A DNA stretch of 47,351 bases from a bacterium (GCA_025360745.1 JANYBP010000097.1:1-47351), one strand, 5' to 3'; positions 37,705-46,633 are shown, counted from the first letter of the stretch. Translations and numbers: made by a program. Notes: generated by a model not told the origin, from the letters alone.

Positions 37705-38112
37705 TCATCGGAGATTCAAGAAATCCTCCGCTGAAATAGCGACGTTTGGAAAGGCCTTGCGCACTGGTTTGTCGAATGTCACGAAAAGCACGCCAAGTTG
37801 ATTGGCAAGCACGACAAATTCTCCATCATAGGCGGTGATGTTGTGGTGAAATGTCAGCTCCAGCACATCGTCGGATGGCACCGCGAATTCCCTGCTCCTC
37901 CAAATGGCTTCGGCCTTTTCCATGGTTCTTCTGGCCTGCGATAACGACATGCCTTCATGGCGCATATAGAGGGCCAGGATATTCCTCAACTCCGATCTGC
38001 ATATCAAGGGCACGGCCCAATCTGCATCCTTGAGAAGCACATCATCGGCCAAAGAGTTTTTGTCGCCCGGGATCAGCAAATAGGCGATGAGATTCGAATC
38101 CGCCACGATCAT
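37705..38112 (-). CDS. vapC: PIN-domain ribonuclease toxin (VapC-type)
   Basis: 135 residues. DSN at 5-7, E41 in LICRSELRNIL and an acidic pair near ITAYDGEFV give the four acidic residues of PIN nucleases, and FVTFDKPVRKAF ends the fold. VapC toxins cut specific RNAs. The start overlaps the end of the antitoxin gene by four bases (ATGA-type), the normal VapBC order. The family is clear; the target RNA is not. Confidence 0.85.
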   Translation of the reverse strand: MIVADSNLIAYLLIPGDKNSLADDVLLKDADWAVPLICRSELRNILALYMRHEGMSLSQARRTMEKAEAIWRSREFAVPSDDVLELTFHHNITAYDGEFVVLANQLGVLFVTFDKPVRKAFPNVAISAEDFLNLR

Positions 38113-38348
38113 GGGCGACCTTGAACCTTTGCCGTTTGGATCAGCCGATCGTTCAATCGGCCGGGAAGGGATGCCCGATGGTTTCGGATGTCGAGCAACA
38201 AAAGGCCGACATCCACCCTGGCGGGCGCGACGAAAGATTCCAGGCAGGCCAGGGCTTCTTTATTGAGACTGCGCCCATGTCGCTTCGCCCGTTGCTTGAT
38301 GGCGGCGTGAATCGTCCGGGGAATATCTTTCAAGGTTATGGTTTTCAT
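38109..38348 (-). CDS. vapB: Antitoxin of the VapBC pair (FitA/Arc-like ribbon-helix-helix)
   Basis: 79 residues. The N-terminal 40 (MKTITLKDIPRTIHAAIKQRAKRHGRSLNKEALACLE) are a ribbon-helix-helix DNA-binding domain of the FitA type. The C-terminal part would wrap the toxin. The -10 box ends six bases before the ATG and no ribosome site is present, so the transcript is probably leaderless. An inverted repeat covers the start codon and -10 box, which suggests autorepression. Confidence 0.85.
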   Translation of the reverse strand: MKTITLKDIPRTIHAAIKQRAKRHGRSLNKEALACLESFVAPARVDVGLLLLDIRNHRASLPGRLNDRLIQTAKVQGRP

Positions 38349-38382
38349 GCTGAAACCATATCACACCCATTTTGGTTGTCAA
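38338..38382 (-). promoter_or_regulatory. Promoter and operator of the vapBC pair
   Basis: Minus strand: TTGACA (38377-38382), 16-bp spacer, TATGGT (38355-38360), six bases, then ATG 38348. The perfect inverted repeat ATGGTTT/AAACCAT (38338-38344, 38353-38359, 8-bp gap) spans the -10 box and start codon. Confidence 0.65.
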
Positions 38383-38430
38383 GATAAACCGTCCAAGTTG
38401 TCCAAGCCGCCCCGCAAAAGGCGGACAAAA

Positions 38431-38907
38431 CTAGTTGTACCAGACGACGATCTTGTCTATGACGCGGTCGCCGGGCAGCACATCGACCCGTCGCCCCGTG
38501 CTCGACGGGTTCTTCCAGACCGTCACCTCGCCGAGCTGGGCGTCGTTGTACTGCACGCAGATCGGATTGGCCGACCCGAACGGATCGGAGGTCAGGACGC
38601 GGCTCAGATAGTGAACCTGTCCTTCATTGGGGATGTCGTGACTCTGGTACTTGAGCACCAGATTGCAATTCGGATCGTCATTCAGCACCGAACTGGTCGT
38701 GTCGGCCGACGATGTAACGGGTTTCAAGGCATCCGCCGCGCCGGTCGTGTCGGGCGAAGCCGGCACGGTCACCACGGGATCCGTCGAAGAAGTGGTGTCG
38801 CCATTGGGATCGCTCCTCAGATCCACGTCGCAGCCGACCGCCAACAGTCCGAAGGCCGCGACGAAGCCGGCCACTAAAACACGCGCTTTGCTGAAAAACG
38901 TCGTCAT
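38431..38907 (-). CDS. Putative lipoprotein, unknown function
   Basis: 158 residues from ATG 38907. The N-terminus has basic residues, a hydrophobic stretch (VLVAGFVAAFGLLAV) and Cys 26 in LLAVGC, a weak lipobox because the -3 residue is Ala. A Thr/Ser/Asp-rich linker (30-85) precedes a compact domain (NCNLVLKYQSHDIPNEG, DAQLGEVTVWKNPSS, DKIVVWYN). It is likely exported and lipid-anchored. No family recognised. Confidence 0.65.
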   Translation of the reverse strand: MTTFFSKARVLVAGFVAAFGLLAVGCDVDLRSDPNGDTTSSTDPVVTVPASPDTTGAADALKPVTSSADTTSSVLNDDPNCNLVLKYQSHDIPNEGQVHYLSRVLTSDPFGSANPICVQYNDAQLGEVTVWKNPSSTGRRVDVLPGDRVIDKIVVWYN

Positions 38908-39078
38908 CGCGGTTAACCCCGATCTTTGTGAAAACATTACGCCACCGTCATTTGCCTGGATCAAAGCACGGCGACGCGGGCCTTGTCAAAGTCATTTTTC
39001 AGGGCGAACGCATCTAAAATCTTATAATTACCGGGCCGTTTCAGCAATTCGCATTATGGCCGCTTCCTCGGGCCCGGA

Positions 39079-39154
39079 CGACACGGAGGTCGTCTCTCCA
39101 GGCGACGAAACGGCGGGTTTTCGAGCTTTTGGAGGGTCGGGCTCCGTCCCGACC
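39079..39154. repeat. Two hairpins related to the in-frame repeat at 14174
   Basis: GACGACACGGAGGTCGTC (39079-39096) and GGTCGGG-CTCCGT-CCCGACC (39135-39154) are two perfect hairpins. TTTGGAGGG (39128-39136) lies at the left edge of the second, the same word that opens the 14174 element. The 396-bp gap 38908-39303 holds only this; no gene is seen. Confidence 0.55.
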
Positions 39155-39303
39155 GCACTTCATGTGGCCATAGTGAGAATTGCTGGCATTCCTCACGTGC
39201 CCCTTGCGCCCGCTGTTGTCAGCGTGCTACTTTCATTGCCATCTGCCGCCGGGCATCCAACGAAGAATTGCCCGTAACCGCGGCGCCACCTTGAAAGACT
39301 TTA

Positions 39304-40941
39304 ATGCCCACGCTCGACTGGATCGGAAAAAAGGCCGTTCTCAACCACCATCACCAGGTGCCATACCACCTGTTGAAGGACGTTCCCGATCTATCCGTCG
39401 GCGACCCCGGCACCGGCAACCTCATCGTCGAAGGCGACAACCTCCTCGCCCTCAAGGCCCTGCTCCCGTACTACGCCGGCCAGGTCAAGTGCATCTACAT
39501 CGACCCGCCCTACAACACCGGCAACGAGAACTGGGTCTATAACGACAACGTCAACAGTCCCCTCATCCGCGAATGGCTCGGGAAGGCCGTCGGCAAAGAG
39601 GCCGAGGACCTCTCGCGCCACGACAAGTGGCTCTGCATGATGTACCCCCGACTGGCGTTGCTGCGGCAGTTCCTAAGCGAAGATGGCGCCATATTTGTCA
39701 GCATAGATGACAACGAAGTGCAGTCTCTCCGCTACATGATGGATGAGGTCTTTGGACAGGACAATTTTATCGCTACGATCGTCTGGCAGAAGAAACAGTC
39801 GCCACAAAACGATGCAATCAACCTGTCAGACATGCACGACTACGTATTGGTGTACGCTCGCCGTGCCAAGAAGGACCGTAACGATACCAAGGGTTGGCAA
39901 CGTCATCTCCTCGGGCGAGATGAGGAACAGAATGCACGCTACACGAACCCAGACAATGATCCTCGCGGTCCTTGGACTTCATCAGACTACACATGCAACA
40001 AGACAGCAGATGAACGCCCGAACTTGTTCTACGCCATCAAACATCCGAACACAGACGCTGAAATATGGCCATCGCGAAACCGAGTATGGGCCTATGATCC
40101 GGAAACGCACGCGCGGAATGTTCAGGAAGGACGCGTATGGTGGGGGGGTGGTAGAAGAACTCGCCCGCGAATTAAGAAGTACAGGTCCGAAGTGGCCGAG
40201 GGTGTCGTGCCGTCAACATGGTGGACCCGCGACTTTGCTGGAGACAATCAAGATTCACGCAGAGAACTTCGCGCCTTGTTCGGAGAGAACACACAAGATT
40301 TCTCTACGCCGAAACCGCTTCAATTACTGAAGCGTATCCTCCAAGTATCGACGGTGCCAGGCGATGTAATTTTAGATTCCTTTGCCGGTTCCGGAACAAC
40401 AGGTCATTCAGTTCTTCAGGTAAATCAAGAAGATGCCGGCAACCGTCGCTTTATCCTGATCGAAATGGAACCAAGGATTGCACAAGGCGTCACCGCCGAG
40501 CGCGTCAAACGCGTCGCCGAAGGGTATACCAATACCAAGGGCGAGAAGATCGAAGGTCTTGGCGGCGGTTTTCGCTACTGCCGCCTCGGCGAACCACTGT
40601 TTGACCAGCGCGGCCAGATTCGGGAAGAGGTCAGTTTCGGTGACCTGGCCCGCCACGTCTACTTCACGGAAACCGGCGAACCCCTGCCGCGTGAACGTGT
40701 ACCGAACTCGCCCAAGATCGGCGTCTGCCGCGGCGTCGCCGTCTACCTTCTCTACAACGGCATTCTGGGCGACCGCACCGTCAACGGCGGCAACGTCCTG
40801 ACGCGCGCGGTTCTGGCATCCCTGCCGCCCCACGACGGCCCCAAGATCATCTACGGCGCCGGCTGCAAACTTGGCACCGACCGCCTCCGCGACGAGGGCA
40901 TCACCTTCCGCCAGACCCCGTACGAGGTGCGCGTGTCATGA
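39304..40941 (+). CDS. mod: Type III restriction-modification methyltransferase Mod
   Basis: 545 residues. IYIDPPYNTG near 65-74 is the catalytic motif IV of beta-class N6-adenine methyltransferases; DSFAGSGTTGHSVL near 360 is the SAM-binding motif I, in the DPPY-first order of this class. The middle (about 180-320) would be the target-recognition domain. The C-terminal part reads HVYFTETGEPLPRERV. The Mod protein methylates one strand of an asymmetric target and guides Res. It overlaps the res gene by four bases (ATGA). No frame break or phase-variable repeat is seen. Confidence 0.9.
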   Translation: MPTLDWIGKKAVLNHHHQVPYHLLKDVPDLSVGDPGTGNLIVEGDNLLALKALLPYYAGQVKCIYIDPPYNTGNENWVYNDNVNSPLIREWLGKAVGKEAEDLSRHDKWLCMMYPRLALLRQFLSEDGAIFVSIDDNEVQSLRYMMDEVFGQDNFIATIVWQKKQSPQNDAINLSDMHDYVLVYARRAKKDRNDTKGWQRHLLGRDEEQNARYTNPDNDPRGPWTSSDYTCNKTADERPNLFYAIKHPNTDAEIWPSRNRVWAYDPETHARNVQEGRVWWGGGRRTRPRIKKYRSEVAEGVVPSTWWTRDFAGDNQDSRRELRALFGENTQDFSTPKPLQLLKRILQVSTVPGDVILDSFAGSGTTGHSVLQVNQEDAGNRRFILIEMEPRIAQGVTAERVKRVAEGYTNTKGEKIEGLGGGFRYCRLGEPLFDQRGQIREEVSFGDLARHVYFTETGEPLPRERVPNSPKIGVCRGVAVYLLYNGILGDRTVNGGNVLTRAVLASLPPHDGPKIIYGAGCKLGTDRLRDEGITFRQTPYEVRVS

Positions 40942-43637
40942 TCCAACTCAAGAAGTACCAGGAGCGCGTCCTCGAGTCGCTGCGCGACTTCCTGGCCGAA
41001 TGCGCGCGCACACACCACCCGGAAACAGCCTACCAGACCGTCACCGCCCGCGTTTACGGCCGGCCCGTGCCGTACATCAACGTGGTGGATCCCCACTTCA
41101 CCCGCATGCCCTATGTCTGCGTCCGGGTGCCCACCGGCGGCGGCAAGACCCTTCTGGCCTGCTACACCGTCGGCATCGCCCTGAATCACTACCTCCCGGC
41201 CGACCACGCCATGGTCCTCTGGCTGGTCCCCAGCAACACGATTCTGGACCAGACCGCAGACGCCCTCCGAGATCCGCGCCACCCCTACCGCCGCGCGCTG
41301 GATCAGGAGTGCGCCGGCCCGGTCGAGGTCTTGACGATCGACGAAGCCCTCCGTCTGCGACGCGCCACGGCCGACGGCGCCACCGTCGTGATCGTCTCCA
41401 CCATCCAGTGCTTCCGCACCAGCGACCCCGAGGGCCGCAAGGTCTACGACGGCGACAACAGCCACATGGCCGAACACATGGCCGATGTCACACCGGACCG
41501 CTACCCGGAACTGGATATGGGGCCGGACGGCAAACCCAAAACCTCTCTCATCAACGTCCTCCGCCTGCGCCGCCCCATCGTCATCGTGGACGAAGCCCAC
41601 AACGCCCGCACCGACCTCTCGTTCACCACCCTCGCCAACGTCCTGCCCTCCTGCATCATCGAGTTCACCGCCACCCCGGACACCAAGCGCAACCCGTCCA
41701 ACGTCCTGCACCGCGTCGCCGCCGCCGAACTCAAAGCGGAAGACATGGTGAAACTCCCGCTGCGCGTGATCACACGCCAGCGAGGGCAACAGGAACAACT
41801 CCTCGCCGAGGCCATCTCACTCCGCGCCGATCTCGAGCGCCTGGCCGGCGAAGAGGCCCAGGCCACCGGTGAGTACTTGCGCCCGATCCTCCTAATCCAG
41901 GCCGAGCGCGTGGACGCCTGCGAACCGCTCCGCGACCGCCTTGTCGCCGAATTCGGCCTGAGCAAAGACGAGATTCGCATCTCGACCGGCAAACTGGACG
42001 AACTCAAGGCCGTGAAGCAGATATCCGACCCGGCCTGCCCGGTACGCTTCATCATCACCGTCGAGAAACTCAGGGAAGGGTGGGACTGCCCCTTTGCCTA
42101 CGTCCTTTGCAGTCTCCGCGAAACCCATTCCGCCACCGCCATTGAACAGATCGTCGGCCGCATCCTGCGACTGCCGCACGCCACACCCAAACGCAACCCA
42201 TATCTGAACTGCGGCTACACACTTGCCCTGTCCGAAGGCAACCACATCGAACAGGTGCTGGCCGAACTCAAGGACGCCCTGGTCAAAAACGGTTTCACCC
42301 CGGCCGAGGCCCAGTCGATCATCATCCCGGCCTCGCAACCCCTCATGCCGCTCGGCTCGCAACCCAAGACCGTCACCCTGGGCCCCGCCGGTCTCGACCT
42401 CCAGGCCTTCCAGGCGCACGCCCCGCAACTCGCCGGCAAGGTTCGTGTTCGCGCCGACCAAGGCGAGGTGACCATCTTCGTGCCACTCTCCAAGGCCGAC
42501 GAAGAACGCGTCCTCGCCTGCGCCCGCACCGACGAGGGGCGCCAGAAACTCGCCGCAGCCGCCGAGACGGTCCGGCAGATCGAGAGCGCCTTTGGCGACG
42601 GCGCCCCACGCCCGGCCACGCCCTACGAACAGCAACTCACCTTCCTTGTGCCCTTGCTCTGCGTTACGGAACAGTGTCGGCTCTTCGAATTCGAGAAAAC
42701 CCACCTCATCGAACACCAGTGGCGCCTGAGCGAGAAGGACGCCTCCCTGCCGACCGCCTACGACCCGCGCAACCGCCCCGGCCTGCGAACTGGCAAAGTC
42801 GATGTCGACGCCGCCGGCAAGGTGGACATGGCCGTGGTGGCAGAAGGCGAAGCCGAGGACTTCATCGGCAAACTGCGCCAGCAGACCATGGGTTTCGACC
42901 GCCACGAAGACTGGACCATGGAAGAACTGGTCCAGTGGCTTGACGCCAAGATCGGTCACCGCGACATTCCGTGCGAAGAAGCCGCCGAATACCTGCGCAA
43001 GGCCCTCCGCGGCCTCATGGCGCGTTGCGGCCTCACCGATATGGCCATGCTGGTCCTGGACCGCTTCCGCCTGCGCGACCAGATCGAATCCACCATCCAG
43101 ACCCACCGCCTGGCGGAACTCCATTCCGCCTTCCAGCAGTGGCTCCTCCCAGCCTCCGGACTGACCGTTTCGCCCGAACGCGCCCTCGACTTCAGCACTC
43201 TCGCCTACGAACCGAGTTGGACCGACGACAGCGGCTTCGCCTTCAATAAACACTACTACGGCCCCAAACCCGGCGAACTCCGATACATGAGGGCCGACCA
43301 CACCCTCACCGAAGAGTTCCAGTGCGCCCAATTCATTGACGCCCTGCCCGAGGTCGAATACTGGGTCCGCAACCTCTCCCGCAAACCCGGCTCCTTCCGC
43401 CTCCAGACCTCCACCGACTACTTTTACCCCGACTTCATCTGCCGCCTGAAGGACGGCCGCATCCTCGTCATCGAGTACAAGGGCGGCGACAAAGAGACCG
43501 CCTGGTACGCCAGCGCCGACTCCGAAGAGAAACGCCTCGTCGGCGCCCTCTGGGAAAGCCGCAGCGCCGGCCGCTGCCTCTTCATCATGCCCCCCGGCCC
43601 CCAATGGGACCTGATCGCTAAAAAGGCCAGAAGTTGA
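40938..43637 (+). CDS. res: Type III restriction enzyme Res subunit (helicase-nuclease)
   Basis: 899 residues. Walker A RVPTGGGKTLL near 65, DEAH in IVIVDEAHNA near 217, FTATPDTKRNP near 240, and the helicase C-domain with IVGRILRLPHA near 400. The C-terminal endonuclease site is PDFICRLKDGRILVIEYKG, a PD...ExK motif. With Mod it translocates and cuts unmethylated DNA. The start overlaps the mod stop by four bases. Full length or slightly short for the family; all motifs are present. Confidence 0.95.
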   Translation: MIQLKKYQERVLESLRDFLAECARTHHPETAYQTVTARVYGRPVPYINVVDPHFTRMPYVCVRVPTGGGKTLLACYTVGIALNHYLPADHAMVLWLVPSNTILDQTADALRDPRHPYRRALDQECAGPVEVLTIDEALRLRRATADGATVVIVSTIQCFRTSDPEGRKVYDGDNSHMAEHMADVTPDRYPELDMGPDGKPKTSLINVLRLRRPIVIVDEAHNARTDLSFTTLANVLPSCIIEFTATPDTKRNPSNVLHRVAAAELKAEDMVKLPLRVITRQRGQQEQLLAEAISLRADLERLAGEEAQATGEYLRPILLIQAERVDACEPLRDRLVAEFGLSKDEIRISTGKLDELKAVKQISDPACPVRFIITVEKLREGWDCPFAYVLCSLRETHSATAIEQIVGRILRLPHATPKRNPYLNCGYTLALSEGNHIEQVLAELKDALVKNGFTPAEAQSIIIPASQPLMPLGSQPKTVTLGPAGLDLQAFQAHAPQLAGKVRVRADQGEVTIFVPLSKADEERVLACARTDEGRQKLAAAAETVRQIESAFGDGAPRPATPYEQQLTFLVPLLCVTEQCRLFEFEKTHLIEHQWRLSEKDASLPTAYDPRNRPGLRTGKVDVDAAGKVDMAVVAEGEAEDFIGKLRQQTMGFDRHEDWTMEELVQWLDAKIGHRDIPCEEAAEYLRKALRGLMARCGLTDMAMLVLDRFRLRDQIESTIQTHRLAELHSAFQQWLLPASGLTVSPERALDFSTLAYEPSWTDDSGFAFNKHYYGPKPGELRYMRADHTLTEEFQCAQFIDALPEVEYWVRNLSRKPGSFRLQTSTDYFYPDFICRLKDGRILVIEYKGGDKETAWYASADSEEKRLVGALWESRSAGRCLFIMPPGPQWDLIAKKARS

Positions 43638-43767
43638 CTCGTACAGTGAAAGGACAACGGAAATTGAGCCAAACTCGATAAACTGAGGAATTTGGTAATA
43701 TCGCTTTGAGAATTTCCGTGGACGCAGGGATTCGAATGAAAGAAAGATGGATTTCGAAAACATGACG

Positions 43768-43783
43768 AGTGCTAATAAGCACT
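43768..43783. promoter_or_regulatory. Small hairpin before the toxin-antitoxin pair
   Basis: AGTGCT and AGCACT arms around AATA, followed directly by TTGACA (43783-43788). It lies 18 bases before the ATG at 43802. It may be an operator for the pair; the 165-bp gap after res holds nothing else recognisable. Confidence 0.3.
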
Positions 43784-43801
43784 TGACAGGAACCGTCGGC
43801 A

Positions 43802-44173
43802 ATGACAGAATGCCATTTGTTACAAGACGAAGGTTTGCCACCCGAGGCTGATCCAGAGCAGGTCGAAAAAGTCAAAATGGCATGCAAATGGGACAAGATA
43901 ACCCTTGGAAGCAGCGCACAGTATCACGTTAACCGCTGGAAAATCGGACTGACGGGCATACGAAACGCGATCACATCACACATCGGTAAACGTCGAAAGA
44001 TATTCAAAAAGCCTGCCCAAGACACAAAAGGAGCCATCATGGATGGCCACCTGCAAGCGAACATTACGATTCTGGACGACATGGAGGTCTACGTGGAAAT
44101 GGTCCTCACAACAGGCGTTTGGGTTATCGTCAACGCACACGAACACACCACCGCAAGGCGGCTTCCACAATGA
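43802..44173 (+). CDS. Putative toxin partner of an MqsA-like antitoxin
   Basis: 123 residues. I cannot assign the family from the sequence alone. The basic central part (YHVNRWKIGLTGIRNAI, GKRRKIFKKP) and the C-terminal strand (YVEMVLTTGVWVIVNAHEH) would fit a small RNase of the RelE/MqsR or DUF4258 type. Its stop overlaps the antitoxin ATG by four bases (44170-44173). Toxin-first order with an MqsA-like partner is the mqsRA arrangement, which is the main evidence for the toxin role. AGGA lies 11 bases before the ATG. Confidence 0.55.
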   Translation: MTECHLLQDEGLPPEADPEQVEKVKMACKWDKITLGSSAQYHVNRWKIGLTGIRNAITSHIGKRRKIFKKPAQDTKGAIMDGHLQANITILDDMEVYVEMVLTTGVWVIVNAHEHTTARRLPQ

Positions 44174-44757
44174 ATCAGACCAAACCAACAGAGAGCCTCA
44201 ACGGGACTCCATGTCCCTTCTGCGCGAAAGGCATTCTCGCGTTACGTCAGCTAGATTTTCGGGTAGAGACCCCTGAAGAACCGTCATTCACTGTCCCAGA
44301 CGTATGGGTGGACGAATGTTCAGATTGCCACGAAAAGGTCTTTCCACCCGAATCAAGTCGATACATCGAACAGACCATAGCCGAGGAGTCAGAACAACTC
44401 ACGCCTGCAGAACTGTGTGCAATTCGCAATGCCCTCGGCGTCGACCAAACAGAGATGAGCGATATTCTTGGTCTGGGGGGAAGAACATACCACCGCTGGG
44501 AAAAAGGCACTCAGTACCCAAGCCGTTCCATGGGGTACTACATTCGGACGATCTCCCAATTTGCCGAGGCATTCGATTGGCTTCGCAACCGAGAATGGCG
44601 TCACAAACCACAGATTCTGCAAATGACTGACTACTTGGATCGCTTTCCAGACCTGGCAAGTGACGTGCGAGAAGGGCTCCGTCAACCATTGTCGGCCAAT
44701 GGCAAACGAATCACCAATCCTGCTCGAGGACTACAGAATGTTGCATTTGGTGGGTGA
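44170..44757 (+). CDS. MqsA/YgiT-like antitoxin with HTH domain
   Basis: 195 residues. The N-terminal zinc site is C15-x2-C18 and C50-x2-C53 (CPFC, CSDC). A helix-turn-helix of the XRE type follows at about 75-120 (LTPAELCAIRNALGVDQTEMSDILGLGGRTYHRWEKG). The C-terminal 65 residues are longer than in E. coli MqsA (131 residues). The zinc domain binds toxin and the HTH binds DNA in relatives. It overlaps the toxin gene and ends three bases before the ATPase gene, so the three are probably one transcript. Confidence 0.8.
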   Translation: MNQTKPTESLNGTPCPFCAKGILALRQLDFRVETPEEPSFTVPDVWVDECSDCHEKVFPPESSRYIEQTIAEESEQLTPAELCAIRNALGVDQTEMSDILGLGGRTYHRWEKGTQYPSRSMGYYIRTISQFAEAFDWLRNREWRHKPQILQMTDYLDRFPDLASDVREGLRQPLSANGKRITNPARGLQNVAFGG

Positions 44758-44760
44758 ACG

Positions 44761-46473
44761 ATGAAACCGTTTTGGATAACCTTCTATTCATACAAGGGCG
44801 GCGTCGGGCGCTCATTGGCGCTTGCCAACATTGCGGCCCTTCTCGTCAAAGCCGGACGAAATGTTGTTCTCATCGACTTCGACCTCGAAGCACCAGGGCT
44901 GGACAGTTTCGCCGAATTTGGTTGCATAGTAGGGAAACCGGGTGTCGTTGAATATGCCACGGAATTCACGAAAACCGGCATGGCACCGGACATTTCTCAA
45001 TATGTCCATCCGTGCGATCTCGGCAAACCAGTCCGCGGCAAACTATGGATTATGCCGGCAGGCACGAAAAACGCGCATTACAATCACGATAGAGTCCGGA
45101 TCGACTGGGGTGAATTGTACGAAAAGGGACTGGGTGAACCGTTCTTCGAAAATTGGAAAGCCGCAATCGCGCACAAATGCCACCCAGATTATATACTCGT
45201 GGATTCCCGAACCGGTTTGACGGACGTAGGAGGTATCTGCACCCTGCACTTACCCGATTTAGTAGTAATGGTGTTTGGCCTGAACGAGCAAAACACAACC
45301 GGAATCGCGGCTGTTGCTAACACCATCCGCGAGTCCGGGTTTCAAAGAATTCCGCAGATCCATTACGTCGCCTCACCAGTTCCAAATCTCCCGAAAGAGA
45401 CACAAGGCCTCCTGACTCGTCGATTGGAGAATGCAGCCAATAAACTTGGCGTGAAGTTCGAGTCGATAATTCACTACAACGCTTCGGCTGCACTTCATGA
45501 AACGCTTTTCACTCTTACGGATGAAGCCACGCCGACACTGCTACTGAGGGATTATCATGATCTTCTCACCAAGTTGATACAGTATAACCGCACCGGCTTG
45601 GATTACCTATCCACACAAGTAGACGAGTTTATTGCTTCAGGCGATCCGACTCGAATCGTAAAACTCTATGATGCGATTGAGAATGATTTCGCACAAACTG
45701 CTGACGGTTTGTTCCTCATGTCAAAACTGAAACTTGCGATTGGGGAACGACCTGATGCCGTATCGCTTGCGCGAAGGGCTTTCGAGACGGACCCGGCTCA
45801 CGCCGAATCGTTTGCCTGGTTGTCTATCCACTACCGTAATTCTACGGCCTTTGCCGAAGGAATCAAACTCTGCGATGCGGCACTTACGCAATCAAAGAGA
45901 ATGCCGCTCTATCGGGTCGGCAAGATTCATTACCAGAGGGGTTGTCTGGCGCTTGCTTCCTCACTCCCGCAAATAGCTGTTGAATCATTCGATATCTGCC
46001 TGAAAGCGGCAAAAAATGACGACAAAGCCCCATTCACAATTCTGATGCACATGTTTAATCTTGCTGAGGCTCGCCGACGTGCAGACGGAGCGATAGACGT
46101 CCGCGCTTGGCGCGATGTCGTAAATCAATATGAGTCTAGTGCAGAAGGATCTGACATGCCGTTACCAGTGCAAGCGAATTGCTTTCAAGCGATCCACATA
46201 GCGTTTGCACTTACAGGAAAATTTGAGCGCGCGAACAGTGCGCTAGCAAAAGCAAATCAAGCGGCGGGACTACTTAGTGGCGTTGAAGAGGTATTTACAG
46301 TTAAGAGTTACACAGACGTGTCAGTAGAGGACTTCCTACGCATAAATACCGAGATGATGAGGGCGTTGGACGCCAGCCACCTGTGGGACGGGACGCCCAT
46401 CCCAAAGAAAAGTGATGTCAACACTCAGAGTGTCCAAGAGTCGGCCCTTGCAATGTCCAAAGGTGAAAAGTAG
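44761..46473 (+). CDS. KGGVGRS-type MinD/ParA-like ATPase with repeat tail
   Basis: 570 residues. KGGVGRS at 12-18 is a deviant Walker A in which the usual second Lys is Arg; the signature Lys 12 is kept. DFDLEAPGLDSF near 40 and ILVDSRTGLTDVGG near 145 complete the site. The DSRTG phrase marks a subfamily of soluble ATPases often near conflict or defence genes. From about residue 290 a helical region with TPR-like repeats follows (ADGLFLMSKLKLAIGERPDAV, ESFAWLSIHYRNSTAFAEG, GCLALASSLPQIAVESFDICL). The gene starts three bases after the antitoxin stop. Its job is unknown; coupling to the type III system and the toxin pair suggests a defence role. Confidence 0.8.
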   Translation: MKPFWITFYSYKGGVGRSLALANIAALLVKAGRNVVLIDFDLEAPGLDSFAEFGCIVGKPGVVEYATEFTKTGMAPDISQYVHPCDLGKPVRGKLWIMPAGTKNAHYNHDRVRIDWGELYEKGLGEPFFENWKAAIAHKCHPDYILVDSRTGLTDVGGICTLHLPDLVVMVFGLNEQNTTGIAAVANTIRESGFQRIPQIHYVASPVPNLPKETQGLLTRRLENAANKLGVKFESIIHYNASAALHETLFTLTDEATPTLLLRDYHDLLTKLIQYNRTGLDYLSTQVDEFIASGDPTRIVKLYDAIENDFAQTADGLFLMSKLKLAIGERPDAVSLARRAFETDPAHAESFAWLSIHYRNSTAFAEGIKLCDAALTQSKRMPLYRVGKIHYQRGCLALASSLPQIAVESFDICLKAAKNDDKAPFTILMHMFNLAEARRRADGAIDVRAWRDVVNQYESSAEGSDMPLPVQANCFQAIHIAFALTGKFERANSALAKANQAAGLLSGVEEVFTVKSYTDVSVEDFLRINTEMMRALDASHLWDGTPIPKKSDVNTQSVQESALAMSKGEK

Positions 46474-46506
46474 AGGTCCGCGGTGGTCGGTCCGTCGCGA
46501 TCCAAA

Positions 46507-46618
46507 GCGCCGCAGGGTCACAAAGCGCCGCAGGCGCCGCATAGGCGCCGCAGAGGCGCCGCAGGGTCAGGCCTTGTTTAGGAGGCGCCGCAGGGTCCGA
46601 GGCGCCGCAGGGTCAGGC
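46507..46618 (+). repeat. GGCGCCGCAGGGTC irregular tandem repeat
   Basis: Seven GCGCCGCA units, several extended to GCGCCGCAGGGTC, with irregular spacers of a few to about 18 bases. The gap 46474-46633 carries only this. Its hairpin-forming GGCGCC cores are self-complementary. It is not a CRISPR: spacers are too short and uneven. Confidence 0.6.
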
Positions 46619-46633
46619 CTGAATGGCGCTTAG

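Noticed and set aside
36546-37739. Plus-strand open frame opposite the sulfur oxidoreductase
   Set aside because: A shadow of a gene with four confirmed domains. Rich in His, Arg and Gln; no family.
41892-43841. Long minus-strand open frame (649 codons) opposite res
   Set aside because: It is antisense to the helicase-nuclease gene, with a Gly/Val/Ala-rich composition and no motif.
46507-46618. Possible CRISPR array
   Set aside because: Units are 8-13 bases with uneven gaps of a few to about 18 bases. No 25-40 bp repeats with equal spacers and no cas genes are present.
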